Assembly (NCBI RefSeq): GCF_900103005.1
Contig: NZ_FMWL01000001.1
Location: forward strand, 1-64,000
Reading direction: 5' to 3'
Length of the DNA: 64,000 nt
Origin: Acidaminobacter hydrogenoformans DSM 2784
Lineage (GTDB): Bacteria > Bacillota > Clostridia > Peptostreptococcales > Acidaminobacteraceae
Shown: one piece after another, positions 37,672-45,427 of the stretch
How the letters are laid out: every line of letters begins with the position of its first letter
Numbering within the stretch: the first letter of the stretch is position 1
Program-made: the position numbers and the translations under genes
Notes under the pieces: generated by a model
Database searches by the model: none
The model's input: only the letters and a program-made list of their open reading frames with translations
What the model was told of the DNA's origin: nothing

Positions 37672-38574
37672 CTATGATTTCAAGTGTGGATCCAGCGCGT
37701 CCCGAAGTCCGTCACCCATGAGGTTGATAGAAGCCGCGGTGATAACGATAGCACCTGCTGGGAACAGCATGAGCCAAGGCGCCGTGCGCATAAATTCGCG
37801 GGCTTCAGAAAGCATCAAGCCCCATTCCGGCTGCGGAGGCGGCATCCCGAGACCAAGAAAACTGAGTGTTGACTCATACAGGATGATTTTAGCAACGTTA
37901 AGCGTTGTATTGACAATGATGACACCCACCGCGTTCGGAAGAATATGCGACAGAATAATTCTCGCGCTTCCGGAGCCACCCGCGCGGGCGGCCTCAACAT
38001 AATCCTGTTCTGAGAGATTGAGGACTTGAGACCGGACCAAACGCACATAATTGGTAAAGTAGGCAAGGGTCAACGCAAATAACAAATTGATAAAGTTAGC
38101 ACCTAAAGCGTAAACCACTGCCATGGTAAAAAGGATGTCCGGTACGGACATAAAAATGTCGAGGCTGCGCATTATGAAGTTATCCACTTTACCGCCAAAA
38201 TATCCGGAGATTGCGCCGAGAGCGCTGCCCAATACCGCTGAGCTGAGTGTTGCCAGCAGTGCAATACTTAACGACGTACGTCCGCCATGAAGCAGGCGCG
38301 CGAAAGCATCCCGGCCATAGCCATCCGTCCCGAACCAATGCTCACCGGAAGGCGCTGCCAGCTGCTGAGAAAAATCCTGTTTGGTTGCCATTTCATAAGG
38401 CACTATAACATCCGCTGCCAACAAAGACACAGCAATAATTGTAAAGAGAACAAAGCCTATAACGGCACCCTTACTTTTGCTGAACCTTCGCCAAATTTCT
38501 TTGATTTGACTGGGACGCTTGTAGCTATCCACTGTCGTGGACTTAACCGTCTGAGGGTTCATTTTAGTTTCCAC
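37672..38574 (-). CDS. dppC: Dipeptide/oligopeptide ABC transporter permease, DppC type
   Basis: The 300-residue inner-membrane permease has an N-terminal OppC_N segment (RRFSKSKGAVIGFVLFTI), about six helices and the EAA loop YVEAARAGGSGSARIILSHILPN. LGMPPPQPEWGLMLSEAR is a family hallmark. A GTG start lies six bases after AGGGGTAG. It is seven bases after dppB. Confidence 0.93.
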   Translation of the reverse strand: METKMNPQTVKSTTVDSYKRPSQIKEIWRRFSKSKGAVIGFVLFTIIAVSLLAADVIVPYEMATKQDFSQQLAAPSGEHWFGTDGYGRDAFARLLHGGRTSLSIALLATLSSAVLGSALGAISGYFGGKVDNFIMRSLDIFMSVPDILFTMAVVYALGANFINLLFALTLAYFTNYVRLVRSQVLNLSEQDYVEAARAGGSGSARIILSHILPNAVGVIIVNTTLNVAKIILYESTLSFLGLGMPPPQPEWGLMLSEAREFMRTAPWLMLFPAGAIVITAASINLMGDGLRDALDPHLKS

Positions 38575-38580
38575 GATAGT

Positions 38581-39522
38581 CTACCCCTTTGTGTTGGAAT
38601 ATTTTGCCCGTATACGAGGGTCAATAAAAGCATAAATAATGTCGACCAGCAGCATGACCAGCGTAAAGCAGATTGAAATCAAAATGGTTCCGGCAATTAT
38701 AACAGGCTCATCCTTGTAGGCAATCCTATCCACAATTAAGCTTCCAATGCCGGGAATCGAAAAGATTTTTTCTGCGACAACGGCACCTGCAATCAGGATG
38801 CCCAAGCTGAGTCCAATCTGAGTGACAACGGGAAGTAAGGCGTTTCTAAGGGCATGCTTCCAAACCACTGTCCGTTCTGCAGCGCCTTTGGCCCGGGCAG
38901 TTCGAACGTAATCCTGCCGAATGGCCTCAAGCATTGACGATTTCATAAATCGCATATTCTGCGCCGCAGGCGGAATTGAAATCGCTAATGCTGGCATTAT
39001 GTAATGTTCAAAGGAACCAATGCCATAAGATGGCAGCAAATTCAGCTTTAGAGAAAAATAATACAGGAATAACAGACCCAGAACAAATGCCGGGAATGCC
39101 GCCATGAAAAACGCCACTAAAGAAGGAATGGTATCCCAAAGGGAATACTGTTTTACTGCCGCGTAAATTCCAAAGGGAATCCCCAGCGCGGCGGCAATAA
39201 AGACGCCTAAAAAGGCCAACTTGAGCGTTTCTAAGAATCGCGGCCAAATTTCATCAAAGACCGGTTGCTTCGTCAGGTAAGAAAAGCCAAAGTCCTGATC
39301 AATAACCATGGCTTTGACATAATTAAAATACTTGATTGGGAATGGAAGATTGTATCCCAGCATTTCGTTGTAAGCATCCACATCCGCCTGCAGCGCGCTG
39401 GTGCCCAGCATTGCCCGTCCGGGATCCCCAGGTGTAATGCTCATGACTGCATAAATGATCAGTGTTACTCCTAAAATTGTGGGAATCAGAAACAGGAGCC
39501 TCTTAATGACATATCTGTACAC
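38581..39522 (-). CDS. dppB: Dipeptide/oligopeptide ABC transporter permease, DppB type
   Basis: The 313-residue permease opens YRYVIKRLLFLIPTILGVT, as DppB/OppB proteins do, and carries the EAA loop YVRTARAKGAAERTVVWKHALRN. It forms the membrane channel with DppC. GTG 39522 follows AAGGGGG by seven bases; the longer frame from 39546 would include that site. Confidence 0.93.
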   Translation of the reverse strand: MYRYVIKRLLFLIPTILGVTLIIYAVMSITPGDPGRAMLGTSALQADVDAYNEMLGYNLPFPIKYFNYVKAMVIDQDFGFSYLTKQPVFDEIWPRFLETLKLAFLGVFIAAALGIPFGIYAAVKQYSLWDTIPSLVAFFMAAFPAFVLGLLFLYYFSLKLNLLPSYGIGSFEHYIMPALAISIPPAAQNMRFMKSSMLEAIRQDYVRTARAKGAAERTVVWKHALRNALLPVVTQIGLSLGILIAGAVVAEKIFSIPGIGSLIVDRIAYKDEPVIIAGTILISICFTLVMLLVDIIYAFIDPRIRAKYSNTKG

Positions 39523-39622
39523 AACCGAACCCCCTTTATAAAGCATGGCATTCCCACAGCATCAACCACGGGAATGCCATACCTGTTCATAATAACCTTG
39601 GCTCTTTTTTGACTAGGTTCTC

Positions 39623-41251
39623 TTATTCAACCCACTTGAAATTATAAATGTGATAGTACGTAGGGGAGAGACCGCCTGGATCGAGCTTAGAGGACCATAC
39701 GATCCCAACCGGGTTATGATAGAGAGGGAGAATTGTCGCTGAATCCATAACCATGGACCAAAGCTCAGTGTAATAACCAAGGCGCTCTTGCGTATCCGCC
39801 GTGGAAACACCCATTTGAACGAGTTCTTCCAAGCGCTTCCAGTCAAGCGGGCTATTGTCATCCGCGTATTTGACAACGTACATGCCAGTAGACTCAGAAT
39901 GGACTTGCTGACGAATGTTGTTAAAGTCGTAGTTGCCGCTGTCCCCAAAAATACACATATCATAATCTTGGGCGTAGAGTTTTGGCGTTACCTGTGCTGC
40001 TTCAGCCACATAGATCTCAGCTTTCAAACCAACCTCAGCAAGGTTAGCCTGGATAACTTGAGCCGCCTTCGCTTTTTCAGCTGTCGCTGCGCCGTAAGTC
40101 ATCAATGTACCAACATCAATGCCTTCAGCAATCTGAGCATCCGTGAAGCCGCCTTCTTTCAACATCTCTTTCGCTTTCGCAGGATCGTAATCAAACACTT
40201 TGAAGCCACCGTCTTCTACAGAAGGAGACGTTGCCACATACTCGTGAGGCATGTATTCATAGGCTGGCGCTCCATAACCGCTGGAAGCTGCAGCGTTGAT
40301 GTTATCTTTGTTGATCGCGTAGAAGATCGCTTCGCGAACTTTTAAGTTGCCAAGAATATTATTGTTTGTTGGTGACATGTAATTGATGGCCATAAAACGA
40401 ATGTTATTGCCTTTTGTCAGGGAATGATTCTCTCCAGCTGCCGCCTTCAAGGATTCCCATTCAGAAAGTGGCGCGTCAGCAAGATACTCAATTTCGTTGT
40501 TCTCAAAAGCGATGACCGCTGCTGAATCATCAGAGACAACAATGTATTCGACATTCTTGATGTTTGGAGCGCCTTTCCAATAATTTTCGTTTGCTGTTAA
40601 TTTGACGCCTGAAGCAACGTCGTACTCAGTGATAATGTAAGGGCCTGTGGCTGCGGTATGTGGCTTTGTGCCAAACGCGTCGCCCAGTTCCGTCACTTCA
40701 CGCTCACTTGAAATCTTGATAGACCAGAACGTGTGCGAAATAGCTGAGTAAGGATACTCCAGGGTGAAGACAACAGTTTTGTCATCCTGAGCTTCAACAC
40801 TCTTGATCATAGACGTTACATAGTTGAAACGCGAGTTTTCCATAGCGCGTTTGTAGCTGAAGACAACGTCAGAGGCTTTCAGCGGATCTCCGTTTTGGAA
40901 AGACGCATCAACCAAGGTTACAGTGTAAGTGAGGCCATCCTCACTGATTGCGACTTCTTTTGCAAGCTGATTTTGATAACCGCCAGCCGCTTCATCAATG
41001 GTATAGAGACTTTCAAAAACCTGTACCCACATAATCTGCATATCAAAGGTGTTTGTGGTCGCTTCCCAGTCTGTAGACTGCAGGGAAGCCGTCTTTCTGA
41101 TCGTGAGGACTTCCTCTTCAGGATTTACAGCCGGTGTCTCACCACCGGTTTCCCCGCCTGCCTCAGGTGCCGTCTGTCCGCCGCAGCCTGTTAAAACAGA
41201 CATCAGCAGCAGAAACATAAGCAAGATGGATAAATAACGCTTCTTGTTCAT
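39623..41251 (-). CDS. Substrate-binding lipoprotein of the Dpp/Opp transporter (SBP family 5)
   Basis: The 542-residue protein is the extracellular receptor that selects the transported compound. A lipoprotein signal ends in LTGCGG with the lipid-bearing Cys at residue 23. A disordered Gly/Glu-rich linker and a family 5 binding fold follow, with EVAISEDGLTYTVTL and ATGPYIITEYDVASG. ATG 41251 follows AAGGGGG by seven bases. As the first transporter gene it lies between the deiminase-like gene and dppB. Family 5 proteins bind peptides, nickel chelates, opines and other amino compounds, so the family alone does not reveal the ligand. Confidence 0.9.
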   Translation of the reverse strand: MNKKRYLSILLMFLLLMSVLTGCGGQTAPEAGGETGGETPAVNPEEEVLTIRKTASLQSTDWEATTNTFDMQIMWVQVFESLYTIDEAAGGYQNQLAKEVAISEDGLTYTVTLVDASFQNGDPLKASDVVFSYKRAMENSRFNYVTSMIKSVEAQDDKTVVFTLEYPYSAISHTFWSIKISSEREVTELGDAFGTKPHTAATGPYIITEYDVASGVKLTANENYWKGAPNIKNVEYIVVSDDSAAVIAFENNEIEYLADAPLSEWESLKAAAGENHSLTKGNNIRFMAINYMSPTNNNILGNLKVREAIFYAINKDNINAAASSGYGAPAYEYMPHEYVATSPSVEDGGFKVFDYDPAKAKEMLKEGGFTDAQIAEGIDVGTLMTYGAATAEKAKAAQVIQANLAEVGLKAEIYVAEAAQVTPKLYAQDYDMCIFGDSGNYDFNNIRQQVHSESTGMYVVKYADDNSPLDWKRLEELVQMGVSTADTQERLGYYTELWSMVMDSATILPLYHNPVGIVWSSKLDPGGLSPTYYHIYNFKWVE

Positions 41252-41392
41252 TTGTTTTCCCCCTTTAATTATGATTAACATCTCGAACGCGTCGACTCAC
41301 CGACACAGTCTGATGTTAATTTTGAAATTGCATAACGGCACGTCCGCACATGGTAGAGTGGTCAGGAAGCCCTGATTAGCCGTTATTTTGAC

Positions 41393-42385
41393 TTACTGCG
41401 CATCCCGCTTCAGGAAGGCTGTCATGCAATGACAGGACCCTTTCCCTTTGTTGAGCTCAGAAAGGTCGAGGACGTCAACCTTAACCCCTGCCTTTTCCAT
41501 AAGCTCCACAGTTCTGGGTGAGCCCACGCTTGTCACAACATGCCCTGGCTCAATGGCCACAAAGTTGACGGAATAGCCATATTTAGCTTCGGTTTGGGAT
41601 GGTGTCTCAATGATTTTGTAGCCCTTCTTCTTTAAAGCATCTACAACCACATAGGGCACTTGGCTTGCATGGAGCACAGCGACTTCAGGCGACGCGAGAT
41701 TCAAAAGGCCATCTATATGGGCATGCCCGTAAGGAATCTGCATGGGGATAATCTCCTTGACCCCTTGTCTCCTCAGTTCGTGCTCCATCTGGTCATAGCC
41801 TTCGCGGTTGGCCCGAACGCTGAGCGACAAAATACAAGTTTCGCGGTCGACCCACATGGCGTTAGCCCCTTCGAAAATACCCCTGCCGGAAATCGTTTTT
41901 ACAATTGGGACACCAATACGCCCAAGGGCTTCAGATATGTAACGTTCCTCACCCCGGCGCTCCGCCATGGCCAGCCGGCAGACAACAGCGCCTTCCGGCG
42001 TCATGAAAAGCTTATCCCGGCAAAATACAGCATTGGGTCTGTCTTCTCTGACTTTTTCCGTGTAATGGACTGCCACACCTTGAGCGCGGTAATATTCTGC
42101 CAACAGGTCATGCTGCTCTTGAAATTTCTTGGGATCCACCGGCTCTCTAAACCGCACCTTGTCGAAGTCGAAGCTGTTCAGCTCATTGCCTGGCCTGTGC
42201 AGCAGGACCGCCCGCAGCCTGTTGTACTCCGAGGAACAGCCAAAGTCTCCGCCCCAATACGGCACCATGTCCTCCTCAATGCTGGTATCCAGAGCAAACC
42301 AGCGTTCTCCCCGGATCGCCTGAATGTCCGGCAGTGCTTTTCCATCTTTGATAAGTTGGTCCAGATCGATGATGGCGTCGCTCAT
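41393..42385 (-). CDS. Arginine deiminase/amidinotransferase-superfamily hydrolase
   Basis: The 330-residue protein has the guanidino-group modifying fold. The catalytic set is visible: Asp124 in NAVFCRD, His223 and Asp225 in HAHIDGLLNL, and the nucleophile Cys320 in SCHCMTAFL. Substrate-side segments RLAMAERRGEE and SLSVRANREG resemble arginine deiminase. The usual EGGD at the guanidino pocket is EGAN (residues 172-175), so the second acidic residue is Asn. It may be a deiminase, dihydrolase, amidinotransferase or a hydrolase of a modified arginine. No ornithine carbamoyltransferase or carbamate kinase gene is present. AGGGAGG precedes the ATG. Confidence 0.82.
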   Translation of the reverse strand: MSDAIIDLDQLIKDGKALPDIQAIRGERWFALDTSIEEDMVPYWGGDFGCSSEYNRLRAVLLHRPGNELNSFDFDKVRFREPVDPKKFQEQHDLLAEYYRAQGVAVHYTEKVREDRPNAVFCRDKLFMTPEGAVVCRLAMAERRGEERYISEALGRIGVPIVKTISGRGIFEGANAMWVDRETCILSLSVRANREGYDQMEHELRRQGVKEIIPMQIPYGHAHIDGLLNLASPEVAVLHASQVPYVVVDALKKKGYKIIETPSQTEAKYGYSVNFVAIEPGHVVTSVGSPRTVELMEKAGVKVDVLDLSELNKGKGSCHCMTAFLKRDAQ

Positions 42386-42430
42386 GATAGCCTCCCTATT
42401 CGTTTTTGGAGCTTCTAATACTCAGAAACT

Positions 42431-43597
42431 TTACAATTCAATATAATTTTTTGACCTTGAGCTCGTCGCAGGCGGCGCGAAGTCCAGCTTGCGGTTTTCT
42501 ATCCCGAGAATTTTCTCAGGCTGGATCCAAGGTTTGCCTTGGATGGCCGAGGTCTCCTCATGAGTCAGATACCCCTTGTAAGTTGTGAGACTCCGCCTGT
42601 AATAGCCATCCGCCACACAAGTCTCTTCAACACCCTTGTTCAGTATACTGAGGATGAGCGGCAGCATAATCGCCGCGTAAGAAACGGAGGTACTATAGGC
42701 TACCGCGCCTGGTATATTCGAAACACAATAGTGAACAATACCGTTATCAACGTAGCGCGGGTTATCATGATGCGTCTCGTGGCTGCTCTCAATGGCACCT
42801 GGATCATCATTGCTGATATCCACAAGAACGGATCCCGGCTCCATCAGTTTCAGCATTTCTCTTGTGATCAGAAAATCTTTCCGTTCTTTAGGCCATTTAA
42901 TGCAGTTAAGCACCATATCCGTTTGAGGAAGTACCGAAGCTATAGTCTCCTGATTGCAGAACATGGTGTTAATTTTACCTTTGTATTGGGATGCGGTCGT
43001 TCTGAGAACACCGAGGTTTATATCCATGACGGTACAATTAGCGCCTAATGCATACAGAACCTCCAGAGCCCCCTGGCCTACAGTTCCCGCGCCCATGATC
43101 AGGACATTCATTCCTGGAGCGCCAGCGAAGCCTCCCACATATTTGCCTTTGCCGCCATTTGTAGTGAGCATGGATTCAAGGCCAAACAGAGCGCCTTGCT
43201 TGCCTGCTGCCTCACAGTTTGGAGAGCCATAGCGGTGAGAATCCTCTGCGGTAAATGAAATACAACCGCTTTTAATCAAGGCGTCCACTTCTTCAGGATG
43301 GCCGGCGGGATGAATGCAGCCAAGTAAAATCTGATCTTTTCGAATCAAGTCGAACTCGACAGGCTCAAATTCTTTCACCTTCGCCACCATGTCACAGCGA
43401 CTGTACATTTCTTCCATAGTCTCGACAATAACTGCGCCAGCTTCCCTGTATTGGTCGTCAGTGAAATTTGCACCTGCGCCACAATTCTTCTGAGCCAGCA
43501 CTTCATGGCCGGCCCTGATAATGCTGCGGACCTCCATAGGAGTGCAGACAACCCTGTTTTCACCTTCCTTTATGTCTTTGAGTATTCCAAATACCAT
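42431..43597 (-). CDS. Alanine dehydrogenase/opine synthase-family enzyme (Ald2)
   Basis: The 388-residue protein shares the Ald fold, with Lys in MVAKVKEFE (near 74), His in LGCIHPAGHPEE (near 95), NAD-binding MGAGTVGQGALEVLYALG (near 172) and Asp in VDISNDDPGAIESSHET. It is further from alanine dehydrogenase than Ald1. From memory, the IHPAG and ESSHET segments look like N5-(carboxyethyl)ornithine synthase, an opine enzyme of this superfamily. So it may cleave or form a secondary amine. It is the first gene after the sigma-54 promoter; AGGAGGG lies five bases before the ATG. Confidence 0.8.
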   Translation of the reverse strand: MVFGILKDIKEGENRVVCTPMEVRSIIRAGHEVLAQKNCGAGANFTDDQYREAGAVIVETMEEMYSRCDMVAKVKEFEPVEFDLIRKDQILLGCIHPAGHPEEVDALIKSGCISFTAEDSHRYGSPNCEAAGKQGALFGLESMLTTNGGKGKYVGGFAGAPGMNVLIMGAGTVGQGALEVLYALGANCTVMDINLGVLRTTASQYKGKINTMFCNQETIASVLPQTDMVLNCIKWPKERKDFLITREMLKLMEPGSVLVDISNDDPGAIESSHETHHDNPRYVDNGIVHYCVSNIPGAVAYSTSVSYAAIMLPLILSILNKGVEETCVADGYYRRSLTTYKGYLTHEETSAIQGKPWIQPEKILGIENRKLDFAPPATSSRSKNYIEL

Positions 43598-43881
43598 AAG
43601 AACCCTCCTGATTTCATGATTTGTGAGAAATCACCATTCCAAATCCTTCTGATCCACAGCAATCCAATTGTCTCTCTTAAAACACGCCGCTAATAATTAT
43701 TACACAGCCTGAAAAGTCTCATATTCACACTTATGTATTGTCTGAGATTTCGAGATATTCTGAAACTTTTAAGAGAGCAGCCGCTGAATTGTACCCGCAC
43801 TTTGAATTTCAACTCATAAAGCTTATACAGGCATAAGTATTCAGAATGTGATTACAGCGAAGGATTTTCATTATATTATAA

Positions 43882-43897
43882 AGCAAATATCATGCCA
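43882..43897 (-). promoter_or_regulatory. Sigma-54 (-24/-12) promoter of the ald2-argH operon
   Basis: The minus strand reads TGGCATG-N4-TTGCT, with GG and GC ten bases apart; it differs from the consensus TGGCACG-N4-TTGCW at one of twelve fixed positions. It predicts a start near 43871 and a leader of about 270 bases before ald2. A gene for a sigma-54 activator lies 1.5 kb away. Confidence 0.75.
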
Positions 43898-43931
43898 TCA
43901 ATTTCGCAGTTTATTAACAGAATTTTAATAT

Positions 43932-44035
43932 TTTTTAGGCTTTTTAGGCTTTTGAAAAACCAAATAAACCTAAAAATCAAATCGAGGTATTCTCCTGAAC
44001 TTGGATAAATAAGCATTTACCACACAAAATTGTGT
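43932..44035. promoter_or_regulatory. Possible activator-binding region between ald2 and the PLP enzyme gene
   Basis: In this 608-base divergent gap, two direct TTTTTAGG units (43932-43939, 43941-43948) face one CCTAAAAA (43969-43976). A separate inverted repeat ACACAA-AA-TTGTGT lies at 44022-44035. Both are 35-140 bases upstream of the -24 box, where enhancer sites usually lie. Binding is inference. I see no gene in the gap and only a poor sigma-A promoter (TATAAT at 44110-44115) for the rightward gene. Confidence 0.4.
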
Positions 44036-44205
44036 ATAGATAACCCCAATTCCAGATAGAGTTTCCATGCAATATTATACACGTAGACAACCGCTTTGAA
44101 GTATGTTTTTATAATAATGAATGATTCTTTTTTCAAACGACTTTGAACCACCAGTTCAGCTCTGCGCAAAAACCAGAAACACTTCTGAAGAGGGGGAAAT
44201 TATCA

Positions 44206-45333
44206 ATGCAGATTCAACCTTTTGGCGTTGAAAGATGGATGGATCTTTACGAAACCAAATGCAAGTACAATCTGGCGGAAACCTGTGTAGATTCCATGTC
44301 GCTCAGCGATTTGGAAGCGCTCGTGGGCAAACCCGGCGCACTGGATCACCTCATCAAGACAACACGTATGACTTATGGCGAAATCCCTGGAAACAAGCAC
44401 TTTAGAGAAGGCGTGGCAAGCCTGTACAAAAATGTCGATCCGGATAACGTTTTAAGTACGAATGGTGCTATCGGTGCTAATTTCCTTGCTTTATACACGT
44501 TGGTGAACCCTGGAGACGAGGTCGTCGTGATCGTGCCTACCTACCAGCAGCACACCAGCATCCCCGAAAGCCTCGGCGCCAAAGTTAAAACCGTTGCACT
44601 CAAGGAAGAAAGCAACTTTATCCCTGATCTTTCTGAGCTGCGCAGGGCCGTCACCGCCTCCACAAAGCTGATTTGCTTCAACAACCCAAATAACCCTACC
44701 GGCGCCTTGATTGATCCGCAGACACTCCAAGGGATCGTCGATATAGCGAAAAATCAGGATGCTTGGCTCCTTTGTGACGAAGTTTACCGACACTTAAGTC
44801 ACGACAACACTTATCCGCCATCTGTCGTGGAATTATACGAAAAAGGCATCAGCACCGGAAGTATGTCAAAGGTATTTTCTTTGGCTGGATTAAGGCTGGG
44901 CTGGCTTGCAGCGCCAAAGGAAATCATTGAAGCGGCTTATGACATACGCCACTACAATATGATCAGCTGCGGCAAAATCGACGAGATCATAGGCGCCTTT
45001 GCCCTTGAGCACAAATCTGAAATCCTGGCCAGGAGCAAAGCAATCCTCGCTGAAAATTTATCCATTCTGGATGCCTGGGTCCAAAACGAGCCACACTTCC
45101 ATTATGTCAGGCCAGCCGCCGGAACCACCGCGCTGCTCTATTTTGATATGATGCTTTCCTCTACGGACTTCTGCCACGACCTCATGGAAAAGGAAGGCGT
45201 CATGTTGACCCCTGGAGACTGCTTTGATATGGGCAGATGCGTCAGGATTGGCTATGCCTATGGCACGGAGGAACTCAAGTCAGGCCTTGAAGCCCTCAGC
45301 CGCTACTTGAGAAGCTACGATACGCCAGCATAA
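44206..45333 (+). CDS. PLP-dependent aminotransferase-fold enzyme, capreomycidine synthase-like
   Basis: The 375-residue fold-type I enzyme has NNPNNPTGALID near residue 165, the cofactor Asp in LLCDEVYRHLS near 190, the Schiff-base Lys in SMSKVFSLAGLRLGW near 225 and the Arg of MGRCVRIGYAYG near 345. The sequence recalls VioD-type capreomycidine synthases, which cyclise a hydroxy-arginine. Many relatives in Clostridia are plain aminotransferases, so that activity is not proven. ATG 44206 follows AGAGGGGG. It is transcribed away from the sigma-54 operon and ends at a terminator shared with the regulator gene. Confidence 0.82.
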   Translation: MQIQPFGVERWMDLYETKCKYNLAETCVDSMSLSDLEALVGKPGALDHLIKTTRMTYGEIPGNKHFREGVASLYKNVDPDNVLSTNGAIGANFLALYTLVNPGDEVVVIVPTYQQHTSIPESLGAKVKTVALKEESNFIPDLSELRRAVTASTKLICFNNPNNPTGALIDPQTLQGIVDIAKNQDAWLLCDEVYRHLSHDNTYPPSVVELYEKGISTGSMSKVFSLAGLRLGWLAAPKEIIEAAYDIRHYNMISCGKIDEIIGAFALEHKSEILARSKAILAENLSILDAWVQNEPHFHYVRPAAGTTALLYFDMMLSSTDFCHDLMEKEGVMLTPGDCFDMGRCVRIGYAYGTEELKSGLEALSRYLRSYDTPA

Positions 45334-45387
45334 GTCTTCTAAAACCTTAAAAAAATATCTTGCTCCAACAAAATTTCGCAAAAACTG

Positions 45388-45418
45388 ACGACAGCGCCCA
45401 CTGAATTGGCGCTGTCGT
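45388..45418. terminator. Bidirectional terminator between the PLP enzyme and regulator genes
   Basis: ACGACAGCGCC pairs perfectly with GGCGCTGTCGT over 11 bases. The plus strand continues UUCUCUUUUU and the minus strand CAGUUUUUG. Confidence 0.88.
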
Positions 45419-45427
45419 TTCTCTTTT

